The translations under genes and the position numbers were made by a program. This document shows positions 50,523-63,612 of a DNA stretch of 64,000 bases, in pieces. The stretch is from assembly GCA_009823395.1 (NCBI GenBank), contig CM020518.1:12396501-12460500 (forward strand). Reading direction: 5' to 3'. Source of the stretch: Thamnaconus septentrionalis. Its lineage: Eukaryota > Chordata > Actinopteri > Tetraodontiformes > Monacanthidae. The notes under the pieces were generated by a model that saw nothing but the letters and a program-made list of their open reading frames with translations, searched no databases and was not told the DNA's origin. The stretch's first letter is position 1; the number at the start of each line of letters is the position of its first letter.

Positions 50523-53500
50523 CTGAAAAACATCGAGAAAAAAAATACATTTACGGCATTATTCACACTGGAGAACATGATGGATGTTGAGGAGAGCAGT
50601 TGATTCACAACAATTTGTTTCATATAGTTTTGACTGTAACTTTCTATTGGGGCCAAAAGAGTAATATGTAGGTAGGCTAGCTCAGATTAGCCAGGCAGTT
50701 ACTTTTAAATGATGTCATATATTGCTACTTTTAGATATTCATCCCTTATTCTGCTGGATCAGTTGCACCTAAATAATGATCCCAAAACTCAGATCTCAGT
50801 GTAAGACAGCATATTTAGCCCCTTGTTTCCAGCCTCCCTCAAAAACATTAGACTTTCACTTCCAGCTAAAACTGATGCTTTGTTGAACCTTTTAGATATC
50901 GGAGGGGATAAAGAAAAACAAGGCGGCAAAATGAGCCTTTTTTTTTTGTATGTGGCTGCATGATTAACTCTGACACCAACAGCTGGAGGTTCAGACTGTT
51001 TTATCGTGTGAGGAAGAAATGAAACCAGTTATATTGCTGGGCCCTGTCGGATTTTGTGTCGGCCTTCAAAAGATACGACTCTAACACTCACAGCTGTACC
51101 ATACTTGATATACGTGAAGCCCTATAAAGGGCTCAGATCTCTGTTAGTGGTGGAGGATCTTTCTCCCGGATGGCCTGATTGGTAGCAGCTGACAGGGCTT
51201 GACATGCCAACTGTAGAAAAATGTCTCCCAGCGGTGAGTTTTTCTGCACTGAGAGCCTGGAAAAGACAAGGTGCACCTGGATTTGGTTCTCAGAGTTACC
51301 ACTGTTTTCCATGGCTACTTCTTATTTAAAAATAGTACCATTTTTTTTTATCACTGCATTTTTAATGCTAAATTCAGCTTTTTGATCCGATTTATAGTTT
51401 TTCTCCTGAACATAATTCATGAAAATTTGAAGGCCAGACAAATAATCCTGAATGGCGCCAGGCTGCCAGCTGGTATTATTTAATCATGATTTAGCGGATA
51501 ATATCTTAATTAGTCAAACTAAGACTTGTTGGCTTGGTTGGTTTGATATTTCGATGTTATTTTATTGTGACATTAATTCCGTGTTTCATCTTTTGTCACT
51601 GTCTACTTTTATTGTACTTTTTTTTTTGATTTTTAGAGATAAGTCCTTTAAAAATTACGAAACAAAAACTGGATAAATTTAAATGAGTTTTGTCTCGGCA
51701 GTTTTTCTGCCTTCATTAGGTTGCAGGTCCACACGCAACCTAATAGCAGCAGGACACTACGGAGGCGTAAGAAATATTTTCCACTGCTGTCGCCACAATA
51801 TACTTTGGACTCTGAAGGGAGCGCCTGCCCTCTCATCATCTCTCTGTTCTCTCCTGGCTTTTGTTGCTTGACCTGACCGAAGATCAAACCTCTGACCTCA
51901 CCCTCCTGAATTTACGTCCCCTTCTTACCGCTTACTAATCTATGGAAGACACACGCATTCAAATTAAGCTCGAGCTTGGGTTTCACAAGTTTTTGTGCGC
52001 ACCTGGTTTGTGTTATGAGGGTTGCTGTAAATCAGGGAGCTGGGGCTGTCGATAAATGTGTGTCTCTTATGTCCTCCCCAAGAGCTTAACGAGACAGAAG
52101 AGACAGATAATTTACTTTGCTGGGGAAGCAGAGTGAATCCCTTTAAGTACTTCACACATTTCTGCGCGCAGACTTCTGTTTAAAATGCTGCAGATAACTT
52201 TGACAGAGCTGATAATCTACAACAGATTGATGTTATTAAGACGGATATAATGATTTACACTTAATTAAAGATCTCATAACTGTAGAACCTCACAAGATTT
52301 TTGAAAAAATATATATATATATATCTTTTTCCTTTGGACAAACAGTCTATAAATAATGCCCAGTTTTGGCACTTTTTTTTTTGCATACATTATGTTCCAA
52401 GTTGAATCAATATTCAAGGAATGCTGACTGCACTTTTCTTTCAAGGTTTTATTGGTCTATTTCCCCGAGGAATATCAAGAGCACCATCAAATTGTGAGTG
52501 TGCTACACAGGTCTTAACAAACTGCAAGATTTTGATGTCATTTCATCCCTTGTTCCGTATCAATCAATATCCTATTTGTATAAAGGGAAAAAAAAACAGA
52601 CCACCCAAAGCATCGGGGGTGGACCAGCAACATTGATTCCGCTGATTTCGGATCACAGGAGGGTCGTTTGAAGATAACACTGAAGTAAATAGAATGCGCC
52701 CACTAAGCTATCATCCAGAATTTGCTGCAGCTTTAATATCCTTCCCCCATGCTGGCAGTAAGACGGGAACTTTCCCACACGGAAAGGAGAAACTGGGAAT
52801 GTTGGCTCCGCACTGACGACATCTGTTTTGCCGAGTCAAAAAAAAAGAAAGAAAGAAAAAAGAAAAAAGAGACGCAAACGGTTGCGGGTGACTTGTCCAC
52901 GCCGCGGCTCAGTTACCTCACCGCTCAGTTTAACTGAGAGTGTTTCATGTCACCTCATCGTCGCCGATCGCTGAAAGAATCAGGCTGATTCAGTTCTAGC
53001 TCACCCCCATCAGAGTTCTGGTGTCACGCGCAGGTGAGACGCAGGTTCTTGTAGTCAACACGTTCAGATCCAGGCAGCAGGTCACGGCTTGAATATTAAT
53101 CAGCTGTCGAGCTTCAAACCCGAAACCCGTTTCGCACAGCGGGTCTTACAGTTGCAGGAAAGGCTGACTCTTTGCTGGGACCCGACGTTGCTTCAGAACG
53201 GTACTAGCCGGTCTGCTGCACAGACCTAACGAGGTAGGAACTCCCCTGGGACTCGCACCTCGGAGCTGCCCGGGGTCGCCTGCGAGCCACAACCAGATGC
53301 AGATTTTTCAGCGGCTCTTTGCAACTGCGGCCTCCGAAGCTGAACTCAGGTACGGGCCTTTGGAGAACCGCTCATCACTTTTGCAACACACAACTGTCAA
53401 AGAGACGGTGAGGAACCGCAACATTGTCATCTATGGCCACAACGTTTGTATATACTATGGTTTGATTTTATATTTATACTACTGGTACTATGCTACTACT

Positions 53501-54503
53501 ACTGTGCAAAAAAAACACCACACTTGATCTGTTGCACCTGCTTTTTGCTCATTTTAATATGTGATGTTTTCTGGTTCCTGTATTTTTGTACTTATTCTTT
53601 ACTGTCAGGCGACCTTGAGTGCCGTGAAAGGCACCCTACAAATAAAAATGTATTACTACTACTGCTGCAACAACAGGGCAATGATTTGGTGTTAAGAGAA
53701 AGTCGCTACTGCGAATACTACCAGAACTACTGGAAGATGTGACTTGGACCCTTTTTAATAATATTGCAATGACAGCTAATTTCTCGCAGATTGACTCTCG
53801 ACTGGCACAGAGCAGCCAGTCTGATCCTATTAGCACCATGTAACTCGTGCCTGAGAATAAGCGACCATCAAAATAACAATAATAAAAAAAATGCTTCTTC
53901 ATTAATTCCTTCTAAACTTCAACCTGCTTGCTTAGGTTGCTTAAGCCTTAAAGCTTAAAGATAGTTACTACACACACTGTCTACACAGTTGACTCGTAAC
54001 GTCAAACGAAACCCATAAATCCATCACCTCGACAAAAGTTCACAGGACTAGCGTCAACCTGGAACACATCTGCTTCCACGAACTGCAAAGACATTAACAT
54101 AAGTAGGGTGTTGTTTTTGTGTGTGTGTTTTTTTTTAAAGCGACTGTGTGTAAGCTGACACTGTGCTTGTACTTCCTCTCACACCAAATCCTCGACCCCG
54201 TGAGGCTGCAGCCGGTGCTGCACGCGCTCACGTCCTCTCCGAACGTGCATTTGTTGTCGGGAATGATGATTAGTTTAGCAGGTAGTGAAAACAGCTTTTT
54301 TTGTGCACCGCCTCCTTGTCAACAGCACACCTGGTTCTTGACTGACACAGTGACCAGAGTGAGGACACAGTGAGAGCCTACACAACAAAACACACACATG
54401 CGTTTCTTTGGCTTTTTTGAAGCAGTGGTTCTTAAAGTGACTCCAGCTACTATAATGAGTCTTTAATGAGAGTTCAAGGGGGCCTCAGCAAAACAGGAAA
54501 TGT

Positions 54504-54535
<32 letters not shown>

Positions 54536-55795
54536 TAACTTTAAGTATCTCCAAACAGTTCTGCAAAGACACTTGAACTCATTGGATGGGAGAACTTGGA
54601 CAAAGTTGTTTCTGAAGAACAAAAGTTCCAGAAGACGGTGCATCAAAAAATCTTTCGCAGGCTTCTGCTGCTTCGAGATGTATTTGCCTCTGCAGAACAA
54701 ACACTGTCAGCAGCGGTCAAGTTCAGAACTTTAGCAGCGCATTCAGTCACAGACCACCGACAGGTGTGAAAACTGGCCTGACACATTGTGCGCTGGGGCT
54801 TTGGGCAGAACAGGCGATGATAGCGTGCAGTCAAAAAATGAAAAGGAAACACCCAAAAGTCAAGCGTGAGAATTCAAGTTGAGAATAGGGCACAAAAAAA
54901 AATATCTGACACCGTAAACACAAAATGCAGACTCTGCAAATGACGCCGCGCTACGACGGAGCCTCACGCACGCACAGCATCGGCCAGAGGCTGTCAGGAC
55001 CTGAGTGAAGGGCAACAAAAATCTGTAACGAGTATTTAAGTCGGGAAACTAGAGGCTAAAACCAAAAGTCCTGACAGCACATCAGAGGAGCCGCGTTGTT
55101 ACGATCGCTGGCCGAGATGTTTATTTTTTCAAAAGAGCAAACCACAGCAGTCCTGGAATGGATTTCAATTTTGTGCAGCTAATTCACCGAGTGCATGGAA
55201 GTATTTATACGTCCAGCCCGCCTCAGCAAAAGTACCGACTCCCACTTCCGTCTTAATTTAATCGCCACGATGGAAAAACGGCACGGGATGAGAGGTGAGC
55301 TGCATCGGCGACGCCCCCCCCCGCAGGCAAACGTTCTGAATCACCAGGCTGCCAAACGCAAAGTTGCCCTCTCGCACCCTGAGGTTTGTTTTCAAAACAT
55401 ATTTTTGGATTATTGATCGGCAAACCCGGAGAAAATTGAGAATGTTTTCTGAGTGGGGTGATGGAGGACGCAGCAAATTTCACATTCCAAACGCTCAGAC
55501 CCACGGCGCTTAGTCATGACCTGCAACCCTGCAACGGGCTGCTGCACGCATCCGACGGCGGTTGGTGGGAAGTAAATTGCCGTATGCCGCAAAGAATGCA
55601 GCCTGAAAAGCTGCTGTGCAAAAAAGCTTTGCAAGACGGACGTCTGAAGAACATCTAGACATGTGTGAATACGCGCTTTTTTTTTTTACTGCTTTCATGG
55701 AAGTTGAGAGGTGATGAAAGTGAAGGAGAAAATCCACAATGAATTGCAATCAAGGCAAAAAAAAAAAAAAAGAAAAGTGAGTGAGCTCTCCTACC
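50523..55795. other. Probable first intron of tnc
   Basis: About 5.3 kb without coding sequence. It contains an (ATTT)n tract at 54508-54538, a purine run near 52838-52872, and a retroposon-tail fragment near 53440-53680. The intron assignment depends on the candidate first exon at 55.8-56.2 kb. Confidence 0.4.
53440..53680 (+). mobile_element. Retroposon 3'-tail fragment
   Basis: The phrase GACCTTGAGTGCCGTGAAAG, followed by GGCACCCTACAAATAAAAATGTATTACTAC, resembles the 3' end of a dispersed fish retroposon with a TTA/TAC tail. Confidence 0.5.
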
Positions 55796-56190
55796 TTCGG
55801 AAGCCTGTGCGAGCAGATGGAGGCCCTTCTTCCCTCCACAGTCTTCAGTCACTCATCCAAGCCAAGAAGCAGCGGCGGCGGTGACGTCTTGCTCCGTCGT
55901 GTCACTGCTTCCACCCGGCAAGGTGGCAGCGCGGTCAGCCAGCTCCCCGGCGTTCCTCCTCACCGTTGCGCGCACACCACGAGCGGCCCCCCCCGCGCTG
56001 ACAAAGAGGAGGGAGAGGAGAGAGCGGCGGCGGCGGCGGCGGCGGGAGCGTAAATGTCTTTTGAAAGAGCTCGGGTCAGACAGCCGTCCGCTTGAATTTG
56101 GAGCCTTTAAACAGCCGTCATCCTCCTCCTTCCTTTTCCTCCCTCCTCCTCCTCCTCCTCCTCCCTGCACACGGTCCTCCTCTCCTCCCT
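55796..56190 (-). other. tnc: Candidate non-coding first exon of tnc
   Basis: The minus strand offers a good donor, CCGAAG|GTAGGAG, at 55795-55796, with GC-rich sequence above it. TNC in mammals has a non-coding first exon separated by a long intron, so the position fits. Transcript evidence would be needed. The upper boundary is only a guess from a TATA-like site. Confidence 0.33.
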
Positions 56191-56300
56191 CTACTGTGGA
56201 TGGGGCTGCTGGGCTGCCGCCTTTAAAACCAGGCGCCAGTGTCACCGGGAGTCGCGGCAGAGCGAGCGCCGAGCGCTTGTGGTCGCGCGCAGGGGGAATT
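56191..56300 (-). promoter_or_regulatory. tnc: Candidate tnc promoter
   Basis: CpG-rich sequence with TTTTAAAGG on the minus strand at 56219-56227, which could act as a TATA-like element about 30 bp above a start near 56190. A second TTTAAAGG lies at 56104-56111. Pattern only. Confidence 0.28.
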
Positions 56301-57450
56301 AGAAGAAGGAGGGAAATGAGAGGAAAGTGGAGTCAGGCTGTGTACGGCTGCTGGCTTTGCAGTGGTGGAAAAAGGTTTTTCTTTGATAGTTTTTTTTATT
56401 TATTCATGCAATATTCCCACATTCCCCTATTTCCCTATGTTTTTTTTTACATCCCACGCTTCACACCGGTCGCCCCCCCCCGTCTCGCTCGCACTGATTC
56501 ATACCTGCGGCAGCTGCAGCCGCGTCACACACGCGAGGAGGCTTAATTGAAAAAATCTGTGGTGACATCCAGCCGGTAAGAATTCATTAGACTGACAGAC
56601 AGAACCGAGCAGCCGCAAATCCCGAAATTCCAGGAGCAAATGTTGCAGAGAGAGAGAGACGCAGACAGAAAGCGTTCTCATACATTTAACAGATGGCTTG
56701 AACCAGACGCGTACTCGAACGCCACCCCAAGCCAGGTTGGATATGAATTAAAGTCAAGCGGCAAGGACGCGTGTAAAATCAGCTGCTGTCTGTCCCGAAA
56801 CCCCAGTGCGGGAGGGAGAAAAAAAAAGAAAGAATATCTAATTGCAGCCTGAGGAAGTGGTCGGGGGAATAAAAAAAAAAATTAACCACACAGACGCCGC
56901 GCAGTCTAATCCCAGTATTGGATTAAATGGGGATAAAGGGAGACAGATTAAGTCTTTAAAATGAGTCTGAGGGGCTGGTAAAGATGGTCAAGACCTGACG
57001 GTGTTTTGGCGATGCTGCAAATAAAGTGTAAAAGATCATCTCGGGCACGGCGCAGTGGTGTTTTTAGTGGCCGTTTCCTTTTTGTTGCTCTTACAAGGCA
57101 GCCGAGAGTCCAAGTCCATCTAGCTCATCCGTCTTGCCAGCTTCCAACAGATAGTCTTTTCAACTGGTCTTCAAGTCATCTTCCTTCCTTTCCGGTATGA
57201 AGAGGCTCGACGAGCTGCTGCTGCCGCTCCACAAAAACAAGGAAACGAGATCAGGAGGAGGAAGCTGCGTCGGGGTTGTAAACAATCGCTGCTGCTAAAG
57301 AGATTAGCGTGTTTGCTGCTGGAGCAGCAGTTTCATCAGAACTGGGAGGAAAACATCAACACGGCGGTGAAGATTTTTCTCGGCGGAAAATGATGTTTCA
57401 CCCTCCTCCCGTCTTTCTCGGACAACTTACATGCACGACTTTACGATACT
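56301..57450. other. Upstream intergenic sequence
   Basis: Nothing recognised. A/T runs and no convincing open frame. Confidence 0.5.
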
Positions 57451-60068
57451 TGACAGACAGTTCACTCAATCGTTGTCCCATTGGTGCTGGTTAATGGCAA
57501 ATTTACCAAAGATTCCAAAATACCATTAAACGTCCCATTCATTTAAAACATTACTCGTTGGCTAGCTGTAGTTTTCTACTATTTTTCTCCACGCAAACTC
57601 CTCCCCTCATGAACAAATGTTTGAGAAACGACACCAAGAAGCTTTGAAGGGTCGGGCTAACGGACTAGCGATATAAATCTCGGCTAATCTAATCTCCCAA
57701 CAGAGCGAGGGAGATTTGTCACTTCTCGTTGCAGGCCGCAAAGAAACCCGATAACGCTGAAGAGCAAGCGACTGTAACGTCAGGATCGCATAACAGCAAC
57801 CAGGAAGCTTTCAGAGCTCAAGCATGCGAAGATGCCCTCAGAAGCTGCATTATAAACTCATAGAATCTGTCACCAGTCATTAAATTAAAATCTTCTCCCG
57901 GGCATTAAAACACCCCGATGGGACCACCTGACGGAGAGGCCCCTAAAGAGAAGAACTTCAAAAAAAAAAATGTGAAAGCAAGTATTTAGGTCACACAGTG
58001 GCCTCGTTTAATGTAAGGCTCCACATGTGTTTCGCCTGTCGCACGCTGTAATTTCGCGAGCTGGAGGCACAGCTGGAGCCGAAACTTTCGTTTTCGAGCT
58101 ACCGGAGCTGGAAACAGACGTGGCAGCTGATAACAGCGAGGCTACCTAGGCTATCCAGGAGTCACCGTCAGAGCAGCAGCCGTGCGAGGTCGACCCTCAG
58201 CCGACGATGCTCGACGTCACTGAGGGTCGACTGACAAAGTGAAATTCAGCTAGAAAAAACGAGCCAGTGCGACATGCATGTCTGTGCTAAATTTCAGGCC
58301 GATACACTGAATTACTAATTATTACTCCTTGGGCATTTGTAGAGGATCTTCAAAGTCACCTTGGCAGTGGCGGCACAAGGACAGCACAATGAAATTCTGT
58401 CCAGTTGATATCAGTTTGTAAGATGATTTAAGACTTCTACACGCTACATGTTTTTTGTGCATGTGATTTGAAAGAGAATACATACTTTGCAAATTGCTGA
58501 TGGGACTTTTCACGCAACATAAGAATAACAGGCTGTGCAAAATGACCTTTTCAATTTTCAAAGTCCACGTTGATGTCTCCAAACTTACACAAAGTGAACA
58601 AAGGCAGCAACTGACGTCATGTCTGCCCCCAAACTCTCCAGAGTTTCCTGTCAAGGATTTTACTGGAAAATCACTTCCCCACGTTTCAGCTGTAAATTCA
58701 TGGCCGATGTTACGGGATCTGATGGCCACATTTCACATTTATTTGCCGTCGAGCAAAGACCGTTATGGCAGTTTGGCGAAGCGTGCAGCACGCACACGCA
58801 CCTTATCCTTTAAGTGCAGGACGGCTTTTTCAACAATGGGGAAAAATCCATTAAATTATTTTTGACATGAATCTGGCGGTGAGGGTCCATTTTTCATCCG
58901 TCTGAATTCTTATCCGCTGCTTCACCAAATCTAATCATGTCCACTGTCGTGGTTTTTTTTCTCTTTACGAGTTGATTCCGTCCAGCGGGTTGACACCGGC
59001 ATAAGAAAAAGAATCACATGTCCGTCTTACATGTGATAACTCAGACGCGAAGCCCGCGTTGCCTGCGGCGGTTTTGCTCCTGCAGTGGGGTCGCGGATTA
59101 TGGCGAACATATGCACAGTGTTTACACAATGTCTTCTCATAAGGTAGCGCCGCGATAACTAAGCGCTGAGTCGGTGAAATCGGAGACCTGGAGGAACTAA
59201 GAACCACTCTCTGAGCCACTCTTCCCTTCGCTCTTTGAACCATCGACGTGTAGCTTCAATTAAAGATGTTTTGAAGGGATTCAAAGCCAATTGTTTCCAT
59301 CCAAAAACGTTCCGCAGTAACGTTTGTTAAGTTCGCAGCTGGTGGCGATTATTTCCTACCCCCGTGGCACGAACCCACCGCCGCGTGCAGAGTGCAACAA
59401 GATGACGTACTTTTTTTTTCTTTTATTGGGCGTTGGTCAAACCTGGATAAACACTGACAAAACAAACAACTCGAATCAACTCCCGTTTGAATTGCGCAAA
59501 CCCCAACACTAGATGCGTTTCGTGCAAAACAAAGCTGCAATTGTGATTTAGCGAGGATCGTTCCCAACCGGAGAACTTCCTTCACTCGAGTCTGCATTGC
59601 ATGGTCGATGCATGTGAAGGTGTAAAGGCAAACCAAGGCCGACCTTTATCCTCTTCCGTTTTTTGGCACAGCATACGTCACGTCTCCGCCGCGTGACGTC
59701 ATGGGGACCGAGACGTGCTAAAGTTAGCTCGGAAGGTTATCATTTTCCAGAAGAGGTGACTTGATTTATTGAAATAATCACGGAGAAACTAACTTCAGAG
59801 TGACTCACCAGTTTTTGGTATTCCTACTCGTCTCTGTCAAAACAAAAGCACCATCTTCAGGAACCACATCTTGACAAATATTTGTTTAATAAGTGAACAC
59901 TCATGAATTGGCCAGTATCTGGGTAAATGACGCACTTCTTAAGGCTCGGCGAGGGATGCGGGGCTCACAGACAGAGAAAAAAGAAAAGAAAAGCCAGCTG
60001 TCATTTTTTTTTTTTTTTTGGTTTAACAAGAATCAAGTGAGGACCTTTGCTACTTTTAATCGCCTGGG
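57451..60068. repeat. 2.6-kb tandem unit, copy 1
   Basis: Begins TGACAGACAGTTCACTC and ends CTTTTAATCGCCTGGG. Colinear with copy 2 throughout at a period of 2,618 bp, with many small indels. No protein family recognised in any frame; the longest open frames shift between copies. Confidence 0.9.
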
Positions 60069-62726
60069 TGACAGACAGTTCACTCCAATCGTTGTCCCAT
60101 TGGTGCTGGTTAATGGCAAATTTACCAAAGATTCTAAAATACCATTAAAACGTCCCATTCATTTAAAACATTTACTCGTTGGCTAGCTGCAGTTTTCTAC
60201 TATTTTTTCTCCACGCAAACTCCTCCCTCATGAACAAATGTTTGAGAAGCGACACCAAGAAGCTTTGAAGGGTCGGGGCTAGCGGACTAGCGATATAAAT
60301 CTCGGCTAATCTAATAATCTCCCAACAGAAGCGAGGGAGATTTGTCACTTTCGTTGCAGGCCGCAAAAGAAACCCGATAGCGGCGCTGAAGAGCAGCGAC
60401 TGTAACGTCAGGATCGCATAACAGCAACCAGGAAGCTTTCAGAGCTCAAGCATGCTAAGATGCCCTCAGAAAGCTGCATTATAAACTCATAGAATCTGTC
60501 ACCAGTCATTAAATTAAAATCTTCTCCGGGCATTAAAACACCCCGATGGGACCACCTGACGGAGGCCCCTAAAGAGAAGAACTTCAAAAAAAAAAAAATG
60601 AAAGCAAGTATTTAGGGTCCCACACAGTGGCCTCGTTTAATGTAAGGCTCCACATGTGTTTCGCCTGTCTTGGCGCACGCTGTAATTTCGCGAGCTGGAG
60701 GCACAGCTGGAGCCGAAACTTTCGTTTTTCGAGCTACCGGGCTGGAAACAGGCGTGGCAGCTGATAACAGCGAGGCTTCCTAGGCTATCCAGGAGTCACC
60801 GTCAGAGCAGCAGTCGCGTGCGGTCGACCCTCAGCCCGGCGATGCTCCGGCGTCACTGAGGGTCAGCGGACGAAGTGAAATTCAGCTAGAAAAACGAGCC
60901 AGTGCGACATGCATGTCTGTGCTAAATTTCAGGCCGATACACTGAATTACTAATTATTACTCCTTGGGCATTTTGCAGAGGATCTTCAAAGTCACCTTGG
61001 CAGTGCGTGGCACAAGGACAACACAATGAAATTCTGTCCAGTTGATATCAGTTTGTAAGATGATTTAAGACTTCTGCACGCTACATGTTTTTTGTGCATG
61101 TGATTTGAAAGAGAATACATGCTTTGCAAATTGCTGATGGACTTTTTCACGCAACATAAGAATAACAGGCTATTGCAAAATGACCTTTTCAATTTTCAAA
61201 GTCCCGCGATGTCTCAAACTTACACACAAAGTGAACAAAGGCAGCAACTGGACGTCATGTCTGCCCCCAAACTCTCCAGAGTTTCCTGTCAAAGTTTACT
61301 GGAAAATCACTTCCCCACGTTTCAGCTGTAGATTCATGGCCGATGTTCACGGGATCTGATGGCTTACATTTCACATTTATTTGCCGTCGAGCAAAAGAAC
61401 CCGTTATAGCAGTTTGGCGCCGCGATACACTTACCTTACGCACCTTATCCTTTAAGTGCAGGAATGGCTTTTTCAACAATGGGGAAAAATCCATTAAATT
61501 ATTTTTTGACATGAATCTGGCGGTGAGGTCCATTTTTCATCCGCCTGAATTCTTATCCGCTGCTTCACCAAATCTAATCATGTCCACTGTCGTGGTTTTT
61601 TCTCTTTCTGAGTTGATTCCGTCCAGCGGGTTGACACGGCATAAGAAAAAGAATCACATATCCGTCTTACATGCGATAACTCCAGGCGCGTAGCCGTGTG
61701 CCTGCGGCGGTTTTGCTCCTGCAGTGGGGTCGCGGATTATGGCGAACATATGCACAGTGTTTACACAATGTCTTCTTCATAAGAGTAAGCGCCGCGATAA
61801 CTCTGGCCGCTGAGTCGGTGAAATCGGAGATCTGGAGGAACTAAAGAACCACACTCTGAGCCACTCTTCCCTTCGCTCTTTGAACCATCGACGTGTAGCT
61901 TCAATTAAAGATGTTTTGAAGGGGTTCAAAAGCCAAGTGTTTCCATCCAAAAACGTTCCGCAGTAACGTTTGTTAAGTTCGCAGCTGGTGGCGATTATTT
62001 CCTACCCCATTGTACGAACCCACGCCCGCGTGCAAGAGTGCAACAAGATGACGTACTTTTTTTTTTCTTTTATTGGGCGTTGGTCAAACCTGGATAAACA
62101 CTGACAAAACAAACAACTCAGAATCAACTCCCGTTTGAATTATGCAAACCCCAACACTAGATGCGTTTCGTGCAAAACAAAGCTGCAATTGTGATTTAGC
62201 GAGGATCGTTTCCTAAAGCGGAGAACTTCCTTCACTCGAGTCTGCATTGCATGGTCGATGCATGTGAAGGTGTTAAGACAAACAAGGCCGACCTTTATCC
62301 TCTTCCGTTTTTGGCACAGCATACGTCACGTCTCCAGCCGCACGTGATGCGTCATGGGGTTTCGAGACGTGCTAAAGTTAGCTCGGAAGGTTATCATTTT
62401 CCAGAAGAAGAGGTGACTTGATTTATTGACAATAATCACGCGGAGAAACTAACTGAGTGACTCACCAGTTTTTGGTATTCCTACTCATCTCTGTCAAAAC
62501 AAAAAGCACCATCTTCAGGAACCACATCTTGACAAATATTTGTTTAATAAGTGAACACTCATGAATTGGCCGGTATCTGGGTAAATGACGCACTTCTTAA
62601 GGCTCGGCGAGGGATCACGAGGGGCTCAGCAGACAGAAAAAAAGAAAGAAAAGCCAGCTGTCATTTTTTTTTTTTTGGTTTTAACAAGAATCTAGTGAGG
62701 ACCTTTGCTACTTTTAATCGCCTGGG
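60069..62726. repeat. 2.6-kb tandem unit, copy 2
   Basis: Starts directly at the end of copy 1 (CGCCTGGG|TGACAGACAG) and ends at the same CGCCTGGG phrase. Differs from copy 1 mostly by insertions and deletions of one to a few bases. Confidence 0.9.
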
Positions 62727-63612
62727 AAAGAAAAAACCTGACGAGCAGCTGAAAAAACAAATCTGAAAAAACCTCACAAATTTTCCAAAACTCAATCAAT
62801 TCCAACCAGTCGGTGTGTGACAGGAATATGTCGGCATCCCTCGGGAGAAAAGGGTGACATGCATTGCCTGTGACGCTGCTGCTTTTTTATTTTCCTTTTT
62901 TCAAAGCTGTTTTCTCTGCTGCACGATGATGATGGCTGCGATGTAATTTCACAGCATCGTGCGTTTGAGGTTCATGTCAGCTTGCAGTGAAGAACAAAGC
63001 AGCTGTAAAAGTCATTATCTGATGTTTACATTTGGTGTTTGGCTCTTAGCAGCGAGATCGAGTTGAGAGCTAATACTGCAGCGGACACTTTGCAGTTGTT
63101 ATGCAGGGAGCTGTGTTGTTAGTTTATTAGGGAAGAAATTACATTTAAAACCTTATCCGGCACTAGTTCCAAGCACCTTAAGCACATTGTAATTTTCGAA
63201 AAATTATATACTGCCATTAATCAAGAGGTTTCTTTTTTGTTTTCAATGAAAGCTCTCTTTGATGATAGTTTAGAAGCATCTGCACTATGTCGCAGCTTTA
63301 GCTAGCGTGGTAATTTTATCGTCGGCCCGACAATCACTTCAGGAGAGGGTTAAAAAGAGCGAGACACAAAGAGAAGCAGAAAATAGGAAACATTAAAGGA
63401 TGAGAATTGAGAAAGAGGCAGTGAAGTCAGGAATGAAGGCAGAAAGGAACAAAAAGTCCAAAAGATGATGGAGAAAAGCAAAATAATAGACAAAATATTC
63501 CAATAAATTGAAAAAAGAGAATTGAATTCAAAGGCGGAAGATAAAGAGACACTTTTCCTTTTCTTTCATCAAACAGGGAGCAGAATATATGCATATATAT
63601 ATGTATATATAT
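62727..63612. other. Unique spacer before the third copy
   Basis: 886 bp of A/T-rich sequence ending in a (TA)n tract at 63580-63613. No gene seen. Confidence 0.6.

Noticed and set aside
58322..58865. Protein-coding gene within the 2.6-kb unit
   Set aside because: Open frames of 120-135 codons on both strands are broken by indels in copy 2, and no family is recognised.
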